Of a stretch of DNA of 64,000 nt, positions 17,859-25,953 are shown piece by piece; within the stretch, counting starts at the first letter, position 1, and each line of letters begins with the position of its first letter. This DNA is from Alistipes sp. (GTDB lineage Bacteria; Bacteroidota; Bacteroidia; Bacteroidales; Rikenellaceae): assembly GCA_017624955.1 (NCBI GenBank), contig JAGAMA010000024.1, positions 62,001 through 126,000 of the forward strand. Direction: 5' to 3'. The translations under genes were made by a program, and so were the position numbers. The notes under the pieces are model-generated. The model had not been told where the DNA came from. It saw only the letters and a program-made list of their open reading frames with translations, and did not search any database.

Positions 17859-19295
17859 ATGAGAAAACTTCTTCTATTGGTGTGGGCAGTGGTGTTTACT
17901 GCCTGCTCGGTGAAGCAAGCCGCTTTACCCGTTGAGGGCCCTTATGAGGCCGAGTGGTCGTCGCTCGAAAAGCACGAGGCGGTGCCCGAGTGGATGCGCG
18001 ATGCCAAGTTTGGCATCTATGTCCATTGGGGTGTCTATTCGGTGCCGGCGTATGGCAACGAGCAGTATTACTATTACATGCACCGTGACTCCACGTCGGA
18101 GAACTTCCTGATGGGTGGCCATCGTCGTCACGAGGAGCTTTGGGGGCCACTCGAAGAGTTTGGTTACCATGACTTTATCCCGATGTTTAAGGCCGAGAAG
18201 TTCGACCCCGAGGCGTGGGCTACGCTCTTCAAGGAGAGCGGTGCACAGTTTGCCGGTATGGTGGCCGAGCACCACGACGGATTCTCGATGTGGAACTCGA
18301 ACGAGACCCCCTTCTGCGCGGCCAAGATGGGCCCGAAGCGCGACGTGGTGGGCGAGCTCAGCAAGGCGATCAAGGCGCGTGGCATGAAGCTCTTCTTGTC
18401 GCTACACCACGAGAATAACTACACTTATGTCAAGGTCAAGGAGCATTGGGCGGCCAATAATCCGAAGTACGAAAAGCTCTACGGCTGCCTGATGGATCAT
18501 GACGAGTGGCTCGCGATGTGGCTCAACAAGGGGCGCGAGGTGATTGATCAATACAGCCCCGACATCATCTACTTCGATGCCTGGATGGATCAGATTCCCG
18601 ATTCGCTCAAGCGCGAGTTTTTGGCCCACTACTTCAACCGTGCCGAGGAGCGCGGCCAGGAGGTGGTTGTGACCTACAAATACGAGGAGCTTCCGCGCAC
18701 GATCTGCATGCTCGACCATGAGATGCACGCCCCGACAGAGATCGACCCCGAACCGTGGTTGTCGGACCTGACGATCAGCGACGGATACCACCGCTCGTGG
18801 GGCTATGTCAAGGGGATGAAGCTATTAACCGATAAGGCTGTTATCCAGCACCTTATCCGTGTGGTGGCGAACAATGGCCGCCTGCTGTTGAACCTCTCGC
18901 CGAAGGCCGACGGCACGATCCCGCAGGATCAGCAGGATGTGGTGCAGAATGTGGGTGTTTGGCTCTGGTCGTATGGCGAGGCGATCTACGGCACACGACC
19001 CTATGTTGTCTCGGGCGAGGAGGCTTCGGGTTGCGAGGTGCGCTACACCCAAAAGGGGGATGCGCTCTACGCCATTTTCCTCGATTGGCCCGGGCAGGGC
19101 GTGACGGTCGATCTGAAGGGGATCCTGCCCGAGCGCCTTGGTGGCCGCACGATCCGCAAGGCAACCCTGCTGTCGGTCAAGAAGAACTACGATTGCCCCT
19201 TCACGCAGCAGGCAGACGGCCTCCGACTGACCATCCCCCAAAACGGTCGCTACCCGTCGGATGCGGCGCAGGTGGTACGGCTGGAGCTGGAGTAA
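17859..19295 (+). CDS. Alpha-L-fucosidase, GH29, lipoprotein
   Basis: A 478-residue lipoprotein (signal peptide ending FTAC, cysteine 16) of glycoside hydrolase family 29, which releases alpha-L-fucose by a retaining mechanism. Conserved features are RDAKFGIYVHWGVYSVP (about 47-63), AEHHDGFSMW with HHD at 138-140, LSLHHE at 180-185, and PDIIYFDAWMD where D240 aligns with the family nucleophile; LLLNLSPKADGTIP closes the barrel. It would act on the cell surface or in the periplasm on fucose-capped glycans. It is divergent from the regulator and next to the SusC/SusD pair, which supports a joint role. Secondary activity on related sugars is possible in this family. Confidence 0.92.
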   Translation: MRKLLLLVWAVVFTACSVKQAALPVEGPYEAEWSSLEKHEAVPEWMRDAKFGIYVHWGVYSVPAYGNEQYYYYMHRDSTSENFLMGGHRRHEELWGPLEEFGYHDFIPMFKAEKFDPEAWATLFKESGAQFAGMVAEHHDGFSMWNSNETPFCAAKMGPKRDVVGELSKAIKARGMKLFLSLHHENNYTYVKVKEHWAANNPKYEKLYGCLMDHDEWLAMWLNKGREVIDQYSPDIIYFDAWMDQIPDSLKREFLAHYFNRAEERGQEVVVTYKYEELPRTICMLDHEMHAPTEIDPEPWLSDLTISDGYHRSWGYVKGMKLLTDKAVIQHLIRVVANNGRLLLNLSPKADGTIPQDQQDVVQNVGVWLWSYGEAIYGTRPYVVSGEEASGCEVRYTQKGDALYAIFLDWPGQGVTVDLKGILPERLGGRTIRKATLLSVKKNYDCPFTQQADGLRLTIPQNGRYPSDAAQVVRLELE

Positions 19296-19327
19296 TTACA
19301 GCCATGAATTTCGGAAAAACGAGGAGA

Positions 19328-19443
19328 AGCTGTCTAACAAGGTGATTTTGGCGTTACGCTCGCCCTCAAAATGCTCATTTACGCCGAGTAAACTCCGCTT
19401 TTTCGGGCTTCGCAGGCCTAAAAATCCCTCTTGTTATACAACT
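19328..19443. repeat. Long imperfect inverted repeat (about 55-base arms)
   Basis: The left arm 19328-19382 and the right arm 19388-19443 pair over roughly 70 percent of positions, with the outer TGTxTAACAAG and inner TTTAC matching well and a loop of only 5 bases. This could be a stable RNA hairpin or a small non-autonomous mobile element. No copy was noticed elsewhere in the window. Confidence 0.6.
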
Positions 19444-19450
19444 TCTGATA

Positions 19451-19486
19451 AAAAAAGCGTGTCCAAAAAAATCTTGTTGGACACGC
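19451..19486 (-). terminator. Hairpin with terminator-like shape on the minus strand
   Basis: Arms GCGTGTCCAA (19457-19466) and TTGGACACGC (19477-19486). Read on the minus strand it is followed by a run of T residues, so it resembles a minus-strand terminator, although no minus-strand gene ends here. It may belong to the adjacent palindromic element. Confidence 0.4.
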
Positions 19487-19571
19487 CCTCCTTCTTGTTG
19501 CGACCTCGGTCGGATTCGAGGCACAGCCGACAACTGCTGCCGATAGCTAAAAGCTATTTTTCTCTCCGAAT

Positions 19572-19604
19572 TTTGAATTTTGAATGAAAAAAGCCGTATC
19601 TTCG
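19572..19604 (+). promoter_or_regulatory. Promoter of the glycosyltransferase gene
   Basis: TTTG at 19572-19575, a gap of 21 bases, then TATCTTCG at 19597-19604. The start codon at 19613 is only 8 bases after the -7 element. Confidence 0.6.
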
Positions 19605-19612
19605 CACTCGTT

Positions 19613-20770
19613 ATGCAACTGTTCGATCAATTTCTCTCTACATACGGTGTTTTAGGACTTGTTTTGTGCGTGGCCGCACTCTTTTTGTTCGTGGCGCAGG
19701 TGGCTTGCTATGTCCGCCTCGGACGACTGGTCGGCTACAAGAACAACCGCCGCAAGAAGGTGCGCGAAGATGAACCTGCCGTGTCGATCGTAGTTCCCAT
19801 GTTTTCGGAGGATTACGGCTTCGTGGAGGAGCGTCTTCCGCTGCTCCTCAAGCAGGAGTATCGCGAGTTTGAGGTGGTGCTGATCTATGTCGGTCACAAC
19901 AGCGATTTCCACGAGGAGCTGGTGCGCCTGCGCCAAAATTATCCCCACCTGACCGTTACGCGTATCCACCTCGATCCGCGCCGTCCGATTTCGCGCAAAA
20001 TGGCCCTCAATATCGGCATCAAGGCGGCCCACTACGAGTGCATGCTCTTCTCCTCGACCGATGCCATGCCCCGCACCTCGCGTTGGCTGGCGCTCATGGC
20101 TTCGGGTTTTGCCCGTGGTCAGGTCGTGCTCTCCTACGCAGGTCTGGAGCAGACGAAGGGGTTGCAGAACCTGCTGATGCGCACCGACCGCATGATGCAG
20201 AGTGCCGAGTGGCTCTCGCGTGCCGCCAAGGGGAAGCCCTACCGCGGTATTCTCCATTCGTTCGGCTTCACCAAGTCGCTCTACTTCCACAAAAAGGTCA
20301 ATGGCTTCAATCGCCTCGGCATGAACATCGGCGAGGATGACCTCTTCCTGCAGGAGGTGGCCCGCGAGGCCAACACGAGCCTTATCATCGCCCCCAAGGC
20401 GACGATCGACCAGAAGGTGTGGGGCGGTCTGGGCTGGTGGATGCACGAGGAGACCTACTACGGTGTGGCGGCCCGTTTCTACCCGGGTGTCGTGCGCTGG
20501 AATCGCTTCTGGGAGCCCTTCTCGCGGGTGCTCTTCTTTCTGGTGGTGGCGGCCATGATTCTCTTCTTACCCCTCGAATTACAACTCGCAGCGGTGGGTA
20601 TCCTCCTGCTGCGCTACCTCTTTGTCCTGTTTGAGGTGCGTCGCATCGCCCGTCGTCTGGGCGAGAAGCGAATGCTCCGTCTCTACCCCCTCTACGACCT
20701 CTTCAGCCCCCTGTGGGTACTGCTTCGCTCGCTGCTGATGTTGCGTAAAGACGAGCGCGTATGGAGATAG
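19613..20770 (+). CDS. Membrane glycosyltransferase, family 2
   Basis: A 385-residue inner-membrane glycosyltransferase. An N-terminal membrane helix (GVLGLVLCVAALFLFVAQVACY) is followed by a GT-A fold domain (AVSIVVPMFSEDYGFVEER, the DXD-like SSTDAMP and GEDDLFLQEVA) and C-terminal helices after residue 300. It would transfer a sugar to a lipid or polysaccharide acceptor at the cytoplasmic face. The frame is open to a TTG at 19580, but that stretch contains the promoter, so the ATG at 19613 is taken as the start. It overlaps the sigma factor gene by 10 bases. The acceptor is unknown. Confidence 0.85.
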   Translation: MQLFDQFLSTYGVLGLVLCVAALFLFVAQVACYVRLGRLVGYKNNRRKKVREDEPAVSIVVPMFSEDYGFVEERLPLLLKQEYREFEVVLIYVGHNSDFHEELVRLRQNYPHLTVTRIHLDPRRPISRKMALNIGIKAAHYECMLFSSTDAMPRTSRWLALMASGFARGQVVLSYAGLEQTKGLQNLLMRTDRMMQSAEWLSRAAKGKPYRGILHSFGFTKSLYFHKKVNGFNRLGMNIGEDDLFLQEVAREANTSLIIAPKATIDQKVWGGLGWWMHEETYYGVAARFYPGVVRWNRFWEPFSRVLFFLVVAAMILFLPLELQLAAVGILLLRYLFVLFEVRRIARRLGEKRMLRLYPLYDLFSPLWVLLRSLLMLRKDERVWR

Positions 20771-21324
20771 CCGACTACCTCGTTGCCGACGATCAGCGCC
20801 TGATCGCGTTGGCGCTCGATGGCGATCACACCGCCTTTGAACACCTCTTCAACCGCTACCGCGAGGCAATTCGTCAGCTCCTCATCCAGCGTGCCGGTTC
20901 GGAGAGCGATGCCGACGATCTGTTGCAGGAGACCTTCATCAAAGTCTACCTCCACCTGGATCGTTATAAGCGGGATTACACCTTCGGGCAGTGGGTCTAC
21001 ACCATTGCGCGCAACACCTTCATCGACTATGTGCGTCGTCGTCAGGACGACCTGCCGATCGACGAGCGCTTCTCGGCTCCCGCCTCGCCGGCACCCAACC
21101 CCGAGGAGAGCGTCATCCGCCTGCAGCAGCGCGACCAGATCGAGCACTACCTCGAGGCCCTCACGCCCCGCTATCGCCAGCTGATCCGCATGCGCTTCTT
21201 TGAGGAGTATAGCTACGAGGAGATTGCCGAGAAACTGACCCTCCCGATGGGTACGGTCAAAACCCAGATTCACCGCGCCCGTGAGCGGATGTGTGACCTG
21301 ATTCGCAAGGGCGAAAACCGATAA
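20761..21324 (+). CDS. RNA polymerase sigma factor, ECF type
   Basis: A 187-residue sigma-70 family protein with region 2 (FEHLFNRYREAIRQLL, DADDLLQETFIKVYLHL, FGQWVYTIARNTFIDYVRRR) and region 4 (LTPRYRQLIRMRFFEEYSYEEIAEKL, GTVKTQIHRARERM), as in extracytoplasmic-function sigma factors. The first 10 bases overlap the glycosyltransferase gene and rsmG starts 4 bases after its stop, so it sits inside a likely operon. No anti-sigma gene or FecR-type regulator is next to it, so its signal is unclear. Confidence 0.9.
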   Translation: MEIADYLVADDQRLIALALDGDHTAFEHLFNRYREAIRQLLIQRAGSESDADDLLQETFIKVYLHLDRYKRDYTFGQWVYTIARNTFIDYVRRRQDDLPIDERFSAPASPAPNPEESVIRLQQRDQIEHYLEALTPRYRQLIRMRFFEEYSYEEIAEKLTLPMGTVKTQIHRARERMCDLIRKGENR

Positions 21325-21328
21325 AAGC

Positions 21329-21952
21329 ATGGAACTGATTCTGAAATATTTTCCCGACCTGAGTCCCGAGCAGCGAGCCCGTTTCGAGGCGCTCTACGCC
21401 CTCTATGAGGAGTGGAACGCCAAGATCAATGTCGTCTCGCGCAAGGACTTCGACCAACTCTACCTGCGCCATGTGCTGCACTCGCTCTCCATCGCCAAGG
21501 TCTGCCGCTTCGAGGCGGGAGCCGAGGTGCTGGATGTGGGGTGTGGTGGCGGCTTCCCGTCGATTCCGCTTGCCATTCTCTTCCCCGAGGTGAAGTTCGT
21601 GGCGGCCGACTCGATCCGCAAGAAGATCACGGTGGTCGAGGGGGTGGCCACGGCGTTGGGATTAAAAAACATCACCCCGCATTGGGGACGTGTGGAGCAG
21701 CTGCCGCAACACTTCGACTATGTCGTTTCGCGTGCCGTGACCGCCATGCCCGAGTTCGTGGGGTGGATCTGGCACAAGATTCGCCGCGGACAGAAAGGTA
21801 CGCTTCCGAACGGTATTCTCTACCTCAAGGGGGGTGACTTGGCCGAGGAGCTGGCCCTGACACGCATGCCGTGGGATCTGTACGCCATCAGCGACTTCTT
21901 TGAGGAGGATTTTTTCGAGACCAAGCAGGTGGTCTATACAGCCAAGAAATAA
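21329..21952 (+). CDS. rsmG: 16S rRNA (guanine-N7) methyltransferase RsmG
   Basis: A 207-residue SAM-dependent methyltransferase that modifies G527 of 16S rRNA (E. coli numbering). The family pattern is clear: YEEWNAKINVVSRKDFDQLYLRHVLHSL, the SAM-binding VLDVGCGGGFPSIPLAILFP and the later YVVSRAVTAMPEF. Length is normal for the family. It follows the sigma factor by 4 bases. Confidence 0.95.
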   Translation: MELILKYFPDLSPEQRARFEALYALYEEWNAKINVVSRKDFDQLYLRHVLHSLSIAKVCRFEAGAEVLDVGCGGGFPSIPLAILFPEVKFVAADSIRKKITVVEGVATALGLKNITPHWGRVEQLPQHFDYVVSRAVTAMPEFVGWIWHKIRRGQKGTLPNGILYLKGGDLAEELALTRMPWDLYAISDFFEEDFFETKQVVYTAKK

Positions 21953-21983
21953 CGAATAATCTGATTACCTAAATACTAACATC

Positions 21984-23168
21984 ATGAAAGATTTTACCTA
22001 CTATGCCCCGACCGAGGTGGTTTTCGGTGCTCGTTCGGAGGAGCGTCTCGGCAAGCTCGTTGCCAAGTATAACGGTTCGAAGGTGCTGATCCACTACGGT
22101 GGCCGCTCGGCTGAGAAGTCGGGTCTGCTGGCCGTCGTGCGTGAGCAACTCACGGCCGCCGGCATTGCCTATGTGGAGCTGGGTGGCGTAGTGCCCAACC
22201 CGCGCGTATCGAAGGTGCGTGAGGGCATCGAGATCTGCCGCCGCGAGGGGGTCGATTTCATCCTGGCCGTGGGTGGCGGTAGTGTCATCGACTCGTCGAA
22301 GGCAATCGCCTTTGGCGTTGGTTATGAGGGCGATGTGTGGGATTTCTTCCTCGGCAAGGCCCAGGCGGGCGACTGCCTGCCGCTCGGCACGATCCTGACC
22401 ATTCCCGCCGCAGGTAGTGAGATGTCGGACGGTTGCGTAGTGACGAACGAGGAGGGGTGGCACAAGCGCGGCTACTCGACCAATAAGACCCGTTGCAAAT
22501 TTGCCATCATGAACCCCGAGCGCACCTACACGCTGCCTTCCTACCAGACGGCGTGCGGCATTGTCGATATCATGATGCACACCATGGAGCGTTACTTCTC
22601 GCACGAGAACGAGATGTCGCTCACGGACAACATCGCCGAGGCCATTCTGCGCACGGTGCTCGATTGGGGTCCCGTCGTGATGCGTGAGCCGGAGAACTAC
22701 CGCGCACGCGCCCAGATCATGTGGGCCGGCTCGTTGGCGCACAACGACCTGACGGGTTGCGGCACGATCGGCGATTGGGCTACGCACCACCTGGAGCATG
22801 AGTTGAGCGCCATCTTCGATGTGGCACACGGTGCAGGTCTGGCCGCCGTATGGGGTAGCTGGGCACGCTATGTGAAGAACGAGGATATCTCGCGCTTTGT
22901 CCGCTTTGCGGTCAATGTGATGGGTGTCGAGAACGACTTCACCGATCCCGAGCGCACCGCCCTGAAGGGTATCGAGAAGATGGAGGCCTTCTATCGCTCA
23001 ATCGGCATGCCCACCTCCATTCCCGAGCTGATCGGTCGTCCCGCTACCGAGGAGGAGATCCTCCAAATGGCCGATAAATGCTGCCGCCAGGATACCCACA
23101 CCGAAGGCAACTTCAAGGTCCTCTACCGCAAGGAGATGGAGGATGTGTACAGACTCGCCAACAAATAG
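21984..23168 (+). CDS. Iron-containing alcohol dehydrogenase (YqhD/BdhA-like)
   Basis: A 394-residue group III alcohol dehydrogenase related to butanol dehydrogenase and YqhD. The nucleotide-binding GGGSVIDSSKAIAFG and the metal-binding region (HTMERYFSHE, DLTGCGTIGDWATHHLEHEL, AHGAGLAAVWGSW) are complete. Such enzymes reduce aldehydes with NAD(P)H, with iron or zinc in the active site. It stands alone, about 30 bases after rsmG, and is followed by a hairpin. The natural substrate is not evident. Confidence 0.92.
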   Translation: MKDFTYYAPTEVVFGARSEERLGKLVAKYNGSKVLIHYGGRSAEKSGLLAVVREQLTAAGIAYVELGGVVPNPRVSKVREGIEICRREGVDFILAVGGGSVIDSSKAIAFGVGYEGDVWDFFLGKAQAGDCLPLGTILTIPAAGSEMSDGCVVTNEEGWHKRGYSTNKTRCKFAIMNPERTYTLPSYQTACGIVDIMMHTMERYFSHENEMSLTDNIAEAILRTVLDWGPVVMREPENYRARAQIMWAGSLAHNDLTGCGTIGDWATHHLEHELSAIFDVAHGAGLAAVWGSWARYVKNEDISRFVRFAVNVMGVENDFTDPERTALKGIEKMEAFYRSIGMPTSIPELIGRPATEEEILQMADKCCRQDTHTEGNFKVLYRKEMEDVYRLANK

Positions 23169-23210
23169 TAGTTTTTCGATTTTATAGGGCACCTTTCGCC
23201 CTTCCTTGTC

Positions 23211-23253
23211 CGGCCTGAATGGGAAATACGCTCAGTATGTCCCATCCAGGCCG
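23211..23253 (+). terminator. Hairpin after the alcohol dehydrogenase
   Basis: Arms CGGCCTG (23211-23217) and CAGGCCG (23247-23253), extended by AATGGGA with TCCCAT. No T tract follows, so it may mark an mRNA 3' end by other means. Confidence 0.4.
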
Positions 23254-23362
23254 AACTGCGTCATGACAAAATCTGCTCCTCTAAAATCAAAAACCGGTGG
23301 TGCTACTGATCCTTTAGCTCCTTTTAACCGCCTTTAGCACCCTTTAGCCCTCTCTTTCCTCT

Positions 23363-23788
23363 TCACTCTTCGCTCTTCGCTCTTTCCTCTTCTCCATACA
23401 GCTCCCAGCCCTGTTCGATCGTCCGAAAGTCGGCGCGTGCACCGTTTTCGACCTCCGACATGGCGGCCACCAGCGGGATCATCTGCTCTTTGGAGCCGAC
23501 ATCGATCACCGCATCGGGCTGTAGCCCTGTGCGATCGGTCACCGCGCGGATGTAGGCCTCGGTCGAGTTCTCCGACGGGGGAGCCCAGCGCGTAATCATT
23601 CCGCGAAGGGTATTCAGACCATATTTTCGGGCGTAGGTGCGAAGCGTGACAAAGATGGCGCGGTAGCCCCACGCGAGGCTTTCGAACTGCTTAAAGGCGG
23701 GATCACGCGAGGGGCGCACCTCCCCACGATAGCGGCACGACGAGCGACGGATATTGCCCGGGTTGCAATTTGCCAGCCCTCTACTCAT
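23363..23788 (-). CDS. Phage lysis-type protein (structural protein P5-like)
   Basis: About 141 residues. The start MSRGLANCNPGNIRRS and the later FESLAWGYRAIFVTLRTYARKYG and ITRWAPPSENSTEAYIRAV match a protein family often annotated as structural protein P5 in Bacteroidales prophages and thought to act on cell walls. The frame is open further upstream to 23914, but the family pattern begins at the ATG at 23788, which overlaps the holin stop by 8 bases. It is the last gene of the phage-derived cassette. Function is inferred from family and from its place after a holin. Confidence 0.7.
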   Translation of the reverse strand: MSRGLANCNPGNIRRSSCRYRGEVRPSRDPAFKQFESLAWGYRAIFVTLRTYARKYGLNTLRGMITRWAPPSENSTEAYIRAVTDRTGLQPDAVIDVGSKEQMIPLVAAMSEVENGARADFRTIEQGWELYGEEERAKSEE

Positions 23789-24206
23789 CGCCCACCTCCT
23801 TCTCCAGCCGACGATGCACATAGCGCCTGAGCCACTCAAAGAGGGGCGCATCGGAGAGTTGCGCGGCATTCTCGAGGAACGACCAAAGCTCCACACCGCA
23901 GGTAAATCCCGCAAACAGACGGGCCAACTTCAGGTTCAGGAAATCGAGGATGCAGCTATCGATCAGCCATGCCATGGCGAGCGCCACCACTACAAAGGTC
24001 GCCTTGCGGATCGTGCGCCACGCCTTGGCGCTTTCGAAGTACCACGCGCGCCCCTCCTGGCGGGCACGCACGCGATCAGCCGCCACACCCGAGAAAAAAT
24101 CCACCCCGATAAAGAGCATCGTGCAGAGAATCATCGGGGCCACGGGGGCAAAGAGCCCCACCAGCGAGAGCAGCAGCCCGCTAAAAAATTTGTACAAAGC
24201 CTCCAT
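23781..24206 (-). CDS. Phage holin family protein
   Basis: A 141-residue membrane protein with hydrophobic stretches near residues 10-40 (LLLSLVGLFAPVAPMILCTMLF) and 65-95, and the FIGVDFFSGVAADRVRARQEG element of holins that open the inner membrane to let lysins out. It overlaps the connector-like gene by 26 bases and the lysis-type gene by 8 bases. Holin identity rests on this pattern and on gene order. Confidence 0.7.
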   Translation of the reverse strand: MEALYKFFSGLLLSLVGLFAPVAPMILCTMLFIGVDFFSGVAADRVRARQEGRAWYFESAKAWRTIRKATFVVVALAMAWLIDSCILDFLNLKLARLFAGFTCGVELWSFLENAAQLSDAPLFEWLRRYVHRRLEKEVGDE

Positions 24207-24654
24207 CGGTCATGCAGTGGTTAAGTGGATTTTTTTGAGGGTCATATTCGGGAAACTCCGCAGCGTGGGCCTCGACATAGGCCACGGCGCGGCGCAGGAG
24301 GGTCATCGCCTCGCGCTTGATGCGGCGCTCGGTCTGCAGCGCCTCGGCCGCCTCGACCGAGGAGCTCTCCTGCGGTTTGGGGAGCAGGGGCCCCATCGGT
24401 GAGATGAAGTGCACGAGGCGCGGCAGCAGCACCACGCGCGTCAGGAGCGCCACGGCATCGGCCAGGTAGGTTTGAACAAAGTTCGCATCGTCGCCCGCAA
24501 GCAGACGATCATGCAGTGCATCGCCCAGCACGGGGCGCACAAAGCGCCACTCGGCCACCACCACATCGGCCTCGCGCACCGTATCGGCCGGCAGGCGCTC
24601 TTCGGGGCGGAAGGCGCGGCGCAGCACCTCGGTTGTAGAAATCAGGGTATTCAT
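24181..24654 (-). CDS. Phage protein, possibly DUF6712 head-tail connector type
   Basis: A 157-residue soluble protein (MNTLISTTEVLRRAFRPEE, FVRPVLGDALHDRLLAG, REAMTLLRRAVAYVEAHAAEF). Its length, helical content and position just after the portal resemble proteins annotated as DUF6712 in Bacteroidales prophages, sometimes viewed as connector proteins. This is an inference from context; no catalytic motif is visible. Confidence 0.5.
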   Translation of the reverse strand: MNTLISTTEVLRRAFRPEERLPADTVREADVVVAEWRFVRPVLGDALHDRLLAGDDANFVQTYLADAVALLTRVVLLPRLVHFISPMGPLLPKPQESSSVEAAEALQTERRIKREAMTLLRRAVAYVEAHAAEFPEYDPQKNPLNHCMTDGGFVQIF

Positions 24655-24656
24655 GG

Positions 24657-25880
24657 TTAGTTGATGCTTTTCAGGTTATACTTCGTGATCTCGGAGAGGA
24701 ATTGCTGCTGACGCTCATCCTCGGGGTCATACTCCAGGCCATCGGCCTTGCGTGCCTCCCAGACCTTCATGTAGATCGGCTTGGAGCGCGACGGGGGTCG
24801 GTTGATGATTGCCAGCGACGAGCAATCGACCCCCAAGATCTGCTCGATCACCTCGCGCATCGGCTCCGTGAGCTCCTCCTGCGCCGAGAGGATCACCGTA
24901 TTGAGGGCCACCTCATACTCCTGCAGGATGCGCTCGGAGCTGAATCCCGAGGTGTAGTCCAGGCCGCTGAGCGAGCGGAACCAGGAGTGCGCCACCACGA
25001 TATCGGCCGTAGCCTGCTCGTGCAACGATTGCCAATCGCCCTCGTTGTGCGCCTCGATCGGGATGAAGCGCGAGTGGTCATCCTCCGACCCCTCGCGGAT
25101 GACAAACATCACCTGCCCGGGGTTGCCAGCAAACTTCTCCTCGGCCAGGCGGACGATGCGTTCGGCCTCGGCCTCGTTGTCGGTAGTCGAGTCGAGCATC
25201 ATTACCCCCGAGAGCTGAAACGAATTATCGAGGCGGGCGATGTTCCAGCGGTCGGTCTTGTAGGCGATGGCCGAGACATTCATGCCGGCGATGTAGGCGG
25301 GTACGCCATAGTGGCGGAAGAGGGGCTCATAATCCTTGTAGTGGATCATCGTGTGCAGCGTGCCATCCTCCTGCTCCTCGAAGCGGGGATAGAGGGGCAG
25401 TGTGCGCACCTCCGATTCGCGGAAACGGCTCCAGTCGGCATGGAGCAGCACATGCTCCGAGTCGCGTGCTATGCGACAGCACGAGGCATCCTGATGGTAG
25501 AACGAGAGGAAGGTGTGGCCCGCATCGGTCACCACCTCGAGGAAGGCATTTCCGAAGAGCGATTTATCGAAGGCCAACCGATGCAGGATCGTGCGCAGGC
25601 TCTCCCCCTCGCCATTGGCTCGGTTGAGGAAGGCGCTCAGGAGGGGTTGCTGTTCATCGCAGGTGAAACCCTTGCCGGCGATGTAGTCGGCCTTGTCGTT
25701 GATGATGCGGCGGTGTGTGGTTGCGCGGCGCGCCATGAGAGCCAGGGCTACGGGGAGCAGGTTATCCTCACCCCAGCGCCAAAAGCGGTCGCTTTCGACC
25801 TTCGCAGCCCCTATCTGGTAGGGATCTGCGTGATTCTCAACGGCCACGGCGCGGGTTTTAATAGCAGTTTTTTGAGACAT
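24657..25880 (-). CDS. Phage portal protein
   Basis: A 407-residue protein like PBSX-type phage portals: RRIINDKADYIAGKGF near residue 60, FDKSLFGNAFLEVVTDAG near 110, and SGLDYTSGFSSERILQEYEVALNTVI followed by LTEPMREVIEQILG. Portals form the ring through which DNA enters the capsid. It follows the probable capsid gene, separated by a hairpin at 25908-25938; in most phages the portal comes before the capsid. No terminase gene precedes it. Confidence 0.72.
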   Translation of the reverse strand: MSQKTAIKTRAVAVENHADPYQIGAAKVESDRFWRWGEDNLLPVALALMARRATTHRRIINDKADYIAGKGFTCDEQQPLLSAFLNRANGEGESLRTILHRLAFDKSLFGNAFLEVVTDAGHTFLSFYHQDASCCRIARDSEHVLLHADWSRFRESEVRTLPLYPRFEEQEDGTLHTMIHYKDYEPLFRHYGVPAYIAGMNVSAIAYKTDRWNIARLDNSFQLSGVMMLDSTTDNEAEAERIVRLAEEKFAGNPGQVMFVIREGSEDDHSRFIPIEAHNEGDWQSLHEQATADIVVAHSWFRSLSGLDYTSGFSSERILQEYEVALNTVILSAQEELTEPMREVIEQILGVDCSSLAIINRPPSRSKPIYMKVWEARKADGLEYDPEDERQQQFLSEITKYNLKSIN

Positions 25881-25907
25881 CTTTTGAACGTGTTAAGGGT
25901 TAAACAT

Positions 25908-25938
25908 GCCCTCGCGGAGCGAAGCACCCCGCGAGGGC
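25908..25938 (-). promoter_or_regulatory. Hairpin between capsid and portal genes
   Basis: Perfect 10-base arms GCCCTCGCGG (25908-25917) and CCGCGAGGGC (25929-25938). No T run follows on the minus strand, so it is more likely an mRNA stabiliser or partial attenuator than a full terminator. Confidence 0.5.
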
Positions 25939-25953
25939 CAAACGAGGCGAGGA

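Larger units (their letters stand above)
19296..19612 (+). other. Intergenic region with large hairpin elements
   Basis: About 317 bases without a gene. It holds a long imperfect palindrome at 19328-19443, a second 10-base-stem hairpin at 19451-19486, and the promoter of the next gene at 19572-19604. Overlapping short frames have no coding character. Confidence 0.6.
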
